From CAYTXJ01 sp965613025 (GTDB lineage: Bacteria; Desulfobacterota; DSM-4660; Desulfatiglandales; JALVMZ01), in the NCBI GenBank assembly GCA_965613025.1, contig CBFDUE010000049.1, forward strand, positions 1 through 18,044: 18,044 nucleotides of DNA. The letters are read 5' to 3'. How positions within the stretch are numbered: position 1 is the first letter of the stretch; each line of letters opens with the position of its first letter. The notes under the pieces were generated by a model. That model ran no database searches. It was given only the letters and a program-made list of their open reading frames with translations, and was not told where the DNA came from. Position numbers and translations under genes: made by a program. Positions 1 to 5,471 of this stretch are shown here, piece by piece.

Positions 1-40
1 TATGCCTTCGTCGGCAGCGTCAGATGTGTATAAGAGACAG
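1..40 (+). other. Nextera sequencing adapter (artefact)
   Basis: Positions 8-40 match the Illumina Nextera read-1 adapter: TCGTCGGCAGCGTC (8-21) followed by the Tn5 mosaic end AGATGTGTATAAGAGACAG (22-40). The seven bases before it would be the tail of an index read-through. Genomic sequence therefore starts at 41. The minus-strand frame of the neighbouring gene stays open through the adapter, but the residues encoded there are not real, and the true neighbour beyond 41 is unknown. Confidence 0.97.
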
Positions 41-1536
41 TCCATGTCATATAAATTGTTTTTTAATCTTCTTGTCTGTACCCTTAGTTGGTCTGTAACC
101 ATAAAGACTGATAATACCCCAATGCCAAATTCCGAAATAGGTCGGAAATCTAGATTGGCCTTAGCTCTTTCTTGAAAAAATCTTGATGAGCGATAGTAAC
201 TCTTACCAATTCGTGCAAAGTGTTCACGTACAATCTCCTCATCCATACCCATCCCGTTGTCTTCAATAGTAAGAAGCCACTTGCCGTTTTCTTCATATAG
301 CTTAAGGGTTATCTCTGGAACATATTCGGGCGCATTTGGAACAGCCTTATGAAGTGCTTGCTTATGCCGACAAGTGTCTACAGCATTTTGTAGGAGTTCA
401 CGAAGAAAGAGAAGTCGATTTCCATACAAATTCATACCCATAACAAGAGAAATGATGCTCTCTTCATCCAGATGAAATCCCAGATCAACATAATTATAGA
501 TTGGCCCTTCTGGACCCATCTTCGGCCCAACATTGCGGATATCAATAATAGATGGGAGATCGAGATAGTATCTCTTTTGCAGGTCTGGACATGCAGGATC
601 ATGCATGCCACCTAAAATTCCACGAGCAAATGACAACTCTCGTTCTATTATCTGGATGAAGTCTCGAACACACTTTTCAATAATTGGATCAGGACACCTT
701 GCGGTGAAAGCTATTCTTCCTGGTCTGATATCCCAAGCTCGTATAGATCGGTGTTTTTTCCATTCTTGGAGACTAACTTTGTCTCTGATACCGAGATGCT
801 CGAATAATACAGCTGGCGTCCGCTTTCCATCGAAATCAAGAATATCTGCCAGTCTTAGCAATACTGCGATGAAACGCCAGTTAACGTATTCCCCTGGTGC
901 CCGAACGAGCTCCCAGCATGGAATTTGTTCAAGGAAAGAAGGATTTTGGGTATGACTATAGCACACTTCTGCAAGCCTACTGGCAAAATTAAAGTTTGAG
1001 TAAATAAATTTTTCATGGTATTTATCAAAGATAAACCGCTTTGTTCTATCTCCATGAGTTCGCCTTAAATATTCACTCAGTAAATAGGCTTCAAGCTCTT
1101 GAGCTTCAAAAAAACGGTTCTCCAGACGGAGTTCGTGTTGTCTTCTTAATATTGCTGGATAGCCTTTCCGAAATGATTGATATAGAAGGCGATTCGGATC
1201 CTCATTCATTGCACTCCTTGATTTTGAAAGGAGTCCGCGAACCTCATTCTCGGAAGGAGCCATACCTATGTCATGCAAAGCAACAGATAGTATTAATCCC
1301 GCCAGTTCTAAAGGAGTGAGATTCTGTAGGGTAGGTGTCGGAAGGAGTCTATCCATTAATTCCATTGTTCTTATAAGGTGTTCCTCATCATGCAGCGTAT
1401 ACTCCCGCATATGACGAAGTACTGTCTTGTGGATCTGCCTGCATTCCTCAAATACTTCATCTACCAAGGATATCAAATCCCTGGTGATCGCATCAACATT
1501 AGCAAGTTTATGCAATTCTTTATAAATTCGTGTCAT
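41..1536 (-). CDS. HD domain - HSP90-like ATPase fusion protein (3' end missing)
   Basis: About 498 residues are readable before the adapter cuts the gene. Residues 40-235 form an HD-type metal-dependent phosphohydrolase: LRHMREYTLHDEEH (40-53) with early histidines, the HD doublet H88-D89 in SVALHDIGM, and a distal Asp in RLADILD (D231). After a linker comes an HSP90/GHKL ATP-binding domain: N-box RELLQNAVD (379-387; E380, N384, D387), G1 motif DNGMGMD (426-432), and SEFGIGVLS (468-476), equivalent to the GQFGVGF segment of HtpG. The HSP90 middle region is lost. HD plus HSP90-ATPase fusions (HD-CE type) are known from surveys of prokaryotic conflict systems, so NTP-dependent sensing or defence is plausible but inferred. 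An in-frame stop at 1561-1563 bounds the N-terminus. ATG at 1536 is chosen; GTG at 1542 is an alternative and neither has a strong ribosome site. The start lies 14 bases after a small ORF, so coupled translation is possible. Arg codon use differs from the core genes. Confidence 0.85.
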
Positions 1537-1550
1537 TTTCACGGCTTTAA

Positions 1551-1676
1551 TTATCCACGTTCACTCCACATACTCTTTCTAAAGCAGGAAATTGCAGATA
1601 ACTTGTTCATATATGCATTGAGTATATCTTTCTCTATTTTGGGAGAATATACGCGGTATGACAGAGTTCGTTTCAT
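1551..1676 (-). CDS. Small ORF (41 aa) directly upstream of the HD-HSP90 gene
   Basis: A 41-codon frame begins MKRTLSYRVYSPKIEKDILN and ends in TAA at 1553-1551. It is preceded by a good ribosome binding site, AAGGGG (1684-1689, minus), seven bases before the ATG. Its stop lies 14 bases before the ATG of the HD-HSP90 gene, in a different frame, so it could be a leader peptide, a small partner protein, or the displaced N-terminus of the large protein after a frameshift. The product is basic, with many Lys and Arg, and I recognise no domain. There is no homology evidence; the case rests on the ribosome site and the position. Confidence 0.35.
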   Translation of the reverse strand: MKRTLSYRVYSPKIEKDILNAYMNKLSAISCFRKSMWSERG

Positions 1677-1737
1677 TAAATAGCCCCTTACTTTTTATTC
1701 TTTCAAGCCATTGATTTGACTAACTTTATACACCTTT

Positions 1738-2517
1738 TTATTTTAAAATTTTTATACCTTCCTGTTTTAAAGTCAATACATACCCCACCTTGCGTCTGGT
1801 TTTAATAAGGTTCCGTAGCTCATTAGGGTTGGGAGGAGGGTTTAAGGCCTTTTTTATCTGGGTGAGGATCTTCCGTTTGTGGTCTGAGATCTGGCGGTCA
1901 TAGGGTCTGGAAGTATTCGGGGAGTCTGGATAAAGACTGGAATATATCTCATCTCTGGTAATGACCTCTCCTGGTCTTTTGGATAAAAGGAGCATGAGCT
2001 TGAAGGTAGTGGGGGGAAGCTGCACAGGGTATCCCTTGTAAAACAGGAGCATCTGTTTTTCATCAATGAGTATCAGAGGGGGATCATGGATTAGCTCAGA
2101 GAGATTATTTACCTGGGTTAGCCTTGACCTTAGTATGGATAGAAGCTCTTGACTGCTTAGGATTTCAGAAAGTGGTCTCTTTTCCCATTTATCTTCTGGT
2201 ATCTCTTGAGGGTGAGGTTCCTCCTTTTTTCCAAAGTGGATTTTGCAATATCTTGATAGCCTCTCTGCAAGCCTCTTAGGTATGATCCTTTCAAGTTCAC
2301 TTTGGGGTATCTCTGCTATTGCTTCAGGGGTATCATACCCATTCATGACAAGCTGAGTTATATAGGTTCTACCTAAGCCTCTGAGCCTTATTCTGGAAAG
2401 AGGCAACCCCTCTTTCCCTACCCCGTAGATGAGCCTCTCTGATAATTCCTCAATCTTTTCAACTGCTCTCAAGTTCAAGGCTCCCAAAAGGTATAAAAAG
2501 CAAAGGCAAGATATCAT
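1738..2517 (-). CDS. Helicase C-terminal fragment with winged-helix DNA-binding domain
   Basis: The 259-residue frame has two recognisable parts. Residues ~18-95 (EKIEELSERLIYGVGKEG, then LRGLGRTYITQLVMNGYDTP) look like the ratchet / helix-hairpin-helix end of a Hel308-like superfamily 2 helicase. Residues ~150-255 resemble an OmpR-type winged helix: a short strand pair LLFYKGYPVQLPPTTFKLML, then KRPGEVITRDEIYSSLYP and a terminal wing TRRKVGYVLTL. Both RecA-like motor domains, with Walker A and DExH motifs, are absent. The first ~15 residues (MISCLCFLYLLG) look like read-in and no ribosome site precedes the ATG, so this is probably the 3' remnant of a larger gene cut at about 2510. It might still be expressed as a DNA-binding protein. 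It lies 70 bases from the integrase remnant, in the opposite orientation, which fits a rearranged scar. Helicase assignment is moderate; winged-helix assignment is better. Confidence 0.6.
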   Translation of the reverse strand: MISCLCFLYLLGALNLRAVEKIEELSERLIYGVGKEGLPLSRIRLRGLGRTYITQLVMNGYDTPEAIAEIPQSELERIIPKRLAERLSRYCKIHFGKKEEPHPQEIPEDKWEKRPLSEILSSQELLSILRSRLTQVNNLSELIHDPPLILIDEKQMLLFYKGYPVQLPPTTFKLMLLLSKRPGEVITRDEIYSSLYPDSPNTSRPYDRQISDHKRKILTQIKKALNPPPNPNELRNLIKTRRKVGYVLTLKQEGIKILK

Positions 2518-2586
2518 TATTTTTAAATTTTTTCAAAAAATTTCTAAAACCCATGTCCCCTTCTGATATCCAGATGACATAATTAA

Positions 2587-2772
2587 ATGAAGATCACAGG
2601 GCATAAGACCATGAGCATGTTTGAAAGGTATAACACGGTGGATAGCACTGATGCCCAGGATGCACTAAAAAGGCTTGGTGAATTCCTCACCAAGCCTGCG
2701 AGTGGTAGGGAAATTACTTCATTATTACTTCAAGACCCTGCCCACTCAACCCCCGATAATGTAAGTTATTGA
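2587..2772 (+). pseudogene. Tyrosine recombinase/integrase, C-terminal remnant
   Basis: Only 61 codons remain, opening directly at MKITGHKTMSMFERYNTVD. This is the end of the phage-integrase catalytic domain: GHKT carries the late His/Lys box and the Tyr in FERYNTV is the usual DNA-cleaving nucleophile. An in-frame stop (TAA, 2584-2586) lies immediately before the ATG, and no other frame upstream continues the family, so the SAM-like core-binding domain and the first catalytic Arg region are gone. The stop codon is 8 bases from the 3' end of tRNA-Lys, as expected for an integrase left at its attachment site. It cannot be active alone. Confidence 0.8.
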
Positions 2773-2780
2773 AATTACTA

Positions 2781-2853
2781 TGGGCCGTGGAGGACTCGAA
2801 CCTCCGGCCAACGGATTAAAAGTCCGCTGCTCTACCGCCTGAGCTAACGGCCC
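2781..2853 (-). tRNA. tRNA-Lys (anticodon TTT)
   Basis: Read on the minus strand from 2853, the sequence folds as a standard 73-nt tRNA. The acceptor is GGGCCGT pairing with ACGGCCC, the D stem GCTC/GAGC, the anticodon stem GCGGA/TCCGT with one G-T pair around loop CTTTTAA (anticodon TTT), and the T arm GGAGG-TTCGAGT-CCTCC. The discriminator base is A and CCA is not encoded. It lies downstream of the lipoylation operon in the same direction with its own promoter. The adjacent integrase remnant marks its 3' end as an integration site. Confidence 0.97.
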
Positions 2854-2864
2854 GTTAAATTATC

Positions 2865-2893
2865 TATCTATTATTTTTGAAAATAGATGTCAA
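2865..2893 (-). promoter_or_regulatory. Sigma-70-type promoter for tRNA-Lys
   Basis: The minus strand has a perfect -35 TTGACA (2893-2888), a 17-base spacer and -10 TAGATA (2870-2865). The expected start site is at about 2858, just before the tRNA 5' end at 2853. The -35 box includes the TGA stop codon of the upstream radical SAM gene, so the two genes are packed as tightly as possible. Confidence 0.65.
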
Positions 2894-3942
2894 TTGTAAT
2901 TGGAATCTAAGAGCTCCTTTTTTATAAGTTCAATCTCTTCCTCATTGGGTCTATATGGATAGTTCCATTGTTTTGGGCCTGGAAGGCAGTTACCAAAGGG
3001 TCTGTTACAGGCAACTTGGCCGTCGTCACCCAGGCAACCTGTTGTCATAAAGGGGATGCCAGTTGATATTATCTCTTCCAGCTCTTTAAAATTTATACCA
3101 AAATCCACAATTCTCCCATTTTGATCAAATTGCATCCCTTTATAATCTGAAATTCCTTCTTCAATTAGGAATCTGGCAAGCTGAATCCTAAGATACACAT
3201 CCCATGGAGGTTGATCTCTGTGGCTTAACACTGAACCTTGTTCAGGAAAGAAAGAGAACAGGTGATTACACACCTTCATGTTCCAGAGTCTATCCATTAA
3301 ATTAACCATGTCCTGCTCACTTTCTCCCATACCTACCATCAGATGCACTCCTACATGATAGGGTTTAAATATCTCTATTGCATCTTCAAGCACATCCCAA
3401 TATCTCTTCCATCTATGAGGCCCTTTCACTCCCTTGCCCCTATAAAGATCAAAGAGATCAGGCCTTGCAAGGTCAATGGCAACGCCTATCATATCCACCC
3501 CAATATCTTTAAGCTCTTCCAGGTATTCTCTTTTTATAATTGAAGGGGATATCAGGATGGATAGGGGAAGATGGGTCTCATCTATTAATCTTTCAGAGAT
3601 ATACAAAGTGTCATCAAGGCATTTCTTATTTGTTATCATTGAGATACATGTCCTCTTTACATAAGAGGGGGCCTCTTTAATTTTTGCTATTATCTGCTCC
3701 AATGGATAGATAGGCCAATTGACACTTATAAAGCTCTTTTTTTCATAGCTTCCGGGTCTTTTCCTTGAAAGTCCACAATAGGCACAACATGCCTTACAGC
3801 CTTCTGGATATTGAACCAGGAGATTTATGCATCTATTCTTTGCCCCTCTATACATCCAGGTCCTAATCAGCCCAAGAGATACAGCTGATGAATGACTTAT
3901 CTTAATGAATTCCGGACTTGATCTATCTTCTTTAAGCCTCAT
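2890..3942 (-). CDS. Radical SAM protein, LipS1/LipS2-like lipoyl synthase candidate
   Basis: This 350-residue radical SAM enzyme has the canonical CX3CX2C motif at C49, C53 and C56 (GCKACCAYC) for the 4Fe-4S cluster that cleaves S-adenosylmethionine. An extra Cys lies just before it (C38), and a C-terminal Cys-rich block GCLGDDGQVACNRPFGNC (C303, C312, C319) could bind a second, sacrificial sulfur-donor cluster. The CNRPFGN tail and BioB-like layout recall the two-protein lipoyl synthases LipS1/LipS2 of archaea and sulfur-oxidising bacteria, which insert sulfurs at C6 and C8 of octanoyl-lysine. Its start overlaps the stop of the lipoate ligase gene (ATGA, 3939-3942), implying coupled translation, and a lipoyl carrier gene is two genes upstream; both support lipoyl assembly. 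No partner LipS is in the window. Alternatives are another BioB-like radical SAM or a methylthiolating enzyme. The family call is certain; the specific role is inferred. Confidence 0.8.
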   Translation of the reverse strand: MRLKEDRSSPEFIKISHSSAVSLGLIRTWMYRGAKNRCINLLVQYPEGCKACCAYCGLSRKRPGSYEKKSFISVNWPIYPLEQIIAKIKEAPSYVKRTCISMITNKKCLDDTLYISERLIDETHLPLSILISPSIIKREYLEELKDIGVDMIGVAIDLARPDLFDLYRGKGVKGPHRWKRYWDVLEDAIEIFKPYHVGVHLMVGMGESEQDMVNLMDRLWNMKVCNHLFSFFPEQGSVLSHRDQPPWDVYLRIQLARFLIEEGISDYKGMQFDQNGRIVDFGINFKELEEIISTGIPFMTTGCLGDDGQVACNRPFGNCLPGPKQWNYPYRPNEEEIELIKKELLDSNYN

Positions 3943-5006
3943 AATCTTACCTGTGATTCCTTAGCCTTAAGAATTGCCTCTGTGAGAATATCTGGGTCTA
4001 TACCATAAATCATATCCTTATACCAGATGGAGTCTATGGTCTTTTTTATGTTTTCTTTAAATACAGGTGTCCATTTCAAGGTGCTTTCAAGTCTATTTAT
4101 ATCTTTGGTGGTTGAAAAGAAATCCCCCGTAATCACTATATCCTGAATGGATGCCCCTGAAAGGGACAGATAGATCTCTAAAAGGCCTCCTTTGGTCTTT
4201 ACTCTGCCTATTCCCATCCTAAAACGGGGATGCCTTTTAGAGAAGATCCAATCCTTCTTTGTGTATCTCTCTCTGATGAGTTCCTGAATCTTTATGACCT
4301 CTTCCTCAGTTGGATTCCCCTCTTTAAATTCAATATTAAAATGTCTTTTAAAGGACTCTTCAATTGACTCCATCACATCCCATATTGTAACATCACTCTT
4401 AGCTTCCCATTTAACTGCTGTCATCCTCTGACTGAAACAGCTATAACCCTTATCACTCAATTTGATAAGGGGGGTATTGATGATATCCTGCATTAGCTCT
4501 ATATCAAAGTCCACAATAAGACTTGTATGAAATAGAATACTCTTTGCATCCTCTGCTGCAGCAGAAAGACCTGCAATCTTTCTCCCCCGAACTTCCAGAT
4601 CATTTTTGGGTCTAAAAGAGGCCTCAATACCAAAGGCAGTTAATGCATCAGATAGCACTTGTGCAAATATTTCAAATATCTTTCCCATACTTGCACCTTT
4701 TAGTGCGGGATTTTCCAGATTGATTCCTAAGCCCAGTGCTACCACCTCTGGTCCCATAATTACGGTTCCACCACCTGTGCTTCTCCTATTATATTCCACA
4801 CCCCTTTCCCTACATCTATCAAGTCTAAGTGCTGCTTCTATATCCTGATATCTTCCTACAATTGCAGATGGAACAAACCTATAGAGATGTAGTATGGGAG
4901 GAGAGGAGAGATGGGAGACAGAAAAACTCAATGTATCATCAATGGAAAGTCCCTCTGCGGTGCTTAGAAGCCTCTCTGTCTCTTTAAAGAGTCTCCATCT
5001 CTCCAT
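3939..5006 (-). CDS. Lipoate-protein ligase (LplA-like)
   Basis: This 355-residue member of the biotin/lipoate ligase superfamily would activate lipoate or octanoate with ATP and attach it to a Lys of an acceptor protein. The catalytic domain (about 1-245) carries the substrate-loop motif NRRSTGGGTV (73-82) and the nucleotide-binding segment KNDLEVRGRKIAGLSA with the likely catalytic K143. Residues 245-350 form the LplA-type C-terminal accessory domain, so activation and transfer may reside in one chain. The gene follows the carrier gene by 11 bases and overlaps the radical SAM start by 4, forming a carrier-ligase-radical SAM unit. No clear ribosome site precedes the ATG, so translation is probably coupled. 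With a LipS-type synthase its likely substrate is octanoate, as for the sLpl ligases; free lipoate salvage is the alternative. Confidence 0.9.
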   Translation of the reverse strand: MERWRLFKETERLLSTAEGLSIDDTLSFSVSHLSSPPILHLYRFVPSAIVGRYQDIEAALRLDRCRERGVEYNRRSTGGGTVIMGPEVVALGLGINLENPALKGASMGKIFEIFAQVLSDALTAFGIEASFRPKNDLEVRGRKIAGLSAAAEDAKSILFHTSLIVDFDIELMQDIINTPLIKLSDKGYSCFSQRMTAVKWEAKSDVTIWDVMESIEESFKRHFNIEFKEGNPTEEEVIKIQELIRERYTKKDWIFSKRHPRFRMGIGRVKTKGGLLEIYLSLSGASIQDIVITGDFFSTTKDINRLESTLKWTPVFKENIKKTIDSIWYKDMIYGIDPDILTEAILKAKESQVRL

Positions 5007-5017
5007 ATTTTTTACAG

Positions 5018-5458
5018 TTATGTCTTTTTTCTCTCTTCCTCTGCCTTTTTGATCTGGCTTTCTATAAACTGTTCTACCTTTTCCTTTCCATAAATCAGGT
5101 TATCCAGTTCCTCATCCAGATTACTGGCTTCTATCACCAAGATCCATCCCTTTCCATAAGGATCCTTATTTATCAAGGTGGTATCATCTTCAAGCTCCTC
5201 GTTAATCTCCACTATCTCTCCAGATACAGGAGCTACCAGATTTCCTATCCATTTCCTTGACTGAATCTTTCCACATACCTCTCCCTGACTTACTTCGTCC
5301 TCAAGATCTGGTAAGTCCACAAAGACAATATCTCCTGCCTCTTTCTGAAAGAAATCTGTCATCCCCACAGTTACTTTTGTGCCATCAACCCTTGCCCAGC
5401 TATGTTCTTCATGATAATAGAGATCATCTGGCATCTCATAACCTTTTATCTGTGCCAT
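5018..5458 (-). CDS. gcvH: H-protein-like lipoyl carrier (GcvH family)
   Basis: This 146-residue protein has the GcvH fold: YYHEEHSWARVDGTKVTVGM near the start, DIVFVDLPDLEDEV in the middle and APVSGEIVEINEEL after the modified turn. The lipoylated residue is probably K69, within KIQSRKWIG, where glycine-cleavage H proteins usually read E-S-V-K-A. The Lys is kept but its surroundings are not, and the tail after residue 120 is long and charged. Neighbours are hisD and the lipoate ligase; no gcvT or gcvP is in view. Its client may therefore be something other than glycine cleavage, such as the lipoate-binding proteins (LbpA) of Hdr-like sulfur oxidation; this is inference. The start is firm: AAGGAGG lies seven bases before the ATG. 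Confidence 0.88.
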   Translation of the reverse strand: MAQIKGYEMPDDLYYHEEHSWARVDGTKVTVGMTDFFQKEAGDIVFVDLPDLEDEVSQGEVCGKIQSRKWIGNLVAPVSGEIVEINEELEDDTTLINKDPYGKGWILVIEASNLDEELDNLIYGKEKVEQFIESQIKKAEEERKKT

Positions 5459-5464
5459 ATGAAA

Positions 5465-5471
5465 CCTCCTT
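5465..5471 (-). promoter_or_regulatory. Strong ribosome binding site of the lipoyl carrier gene
   Basis: AAGGAGG on the minus strand is a near-perfect Shine-Dalgarno sequence, six to seven bases before the ATG at 5458, and it overlaps the hisD stop codon (TAA, 5472-5470). It is the best ribosome site in this operon, so the carrier may be made in excess over hisD and the ligase. Confidence 0.75.

Larger units (their letters stand above)
41..2780. mobile_element. Remnant of a tRNA-Lys integrative element / genomic island (right edge)
   Basis: The right edge is defined by a truncated tyrosine integrase whose stop codon lies 8 bases from the 3' end of tRNA-Lys, the classic attachment target for such enzymes. 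The cargo in view is an HD-HSP90-like ATPase gene, a small ORF and a helicase tail with a winged-helix domain. The HD-HSP90 gene writes roughly half of its Arg codons as CGN, whereas the core genes to the right use nearly only AGA/AGG, which suggests transfer. No second copy of the tRNA 3' end (attachment repeat) is visible, so the left boundary lies beyond the window or has been lost. The element reading is inference from context. Confidence 0.5.

Noticed and set aside
605..955. Open frame of 116 codons on the plus strand
   Set aside because: It lies opposite the HD-HSP90 gene, whose domain motifs are unmistakable; this frame has no ribosome site or recognisable motif.
1041..1319. Plus-strand frame of 92 codons
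   Set aside because: It is a shadow of the HD domain coding sequence on the other strand.
1378..1683. Open frame of 101 codons on the plus strand at the island's quiet gap
   Set aside because: It is antisense to the HD-HSP90 N-terminus and the small ORF, has no ribosome site, and its composition looks like a shadow.
2525..2543. Perfect 9-1-9 inverted repeat AAATTTTTT-C-AAAAAATTT
   Set aside because: It is pure A/T and could arise by chance in this AT-rich gap. The stem would be weak, so I do not call it a terminator or operator.
2710..2779. Direct repeat GAAATTACT (2710-2718 and 2771-2779) near the tRNA, possible integrase arm site
   Set aside because: Nine AT-rich bases inside and beside the integrase remnant are too short to support an attachment site.
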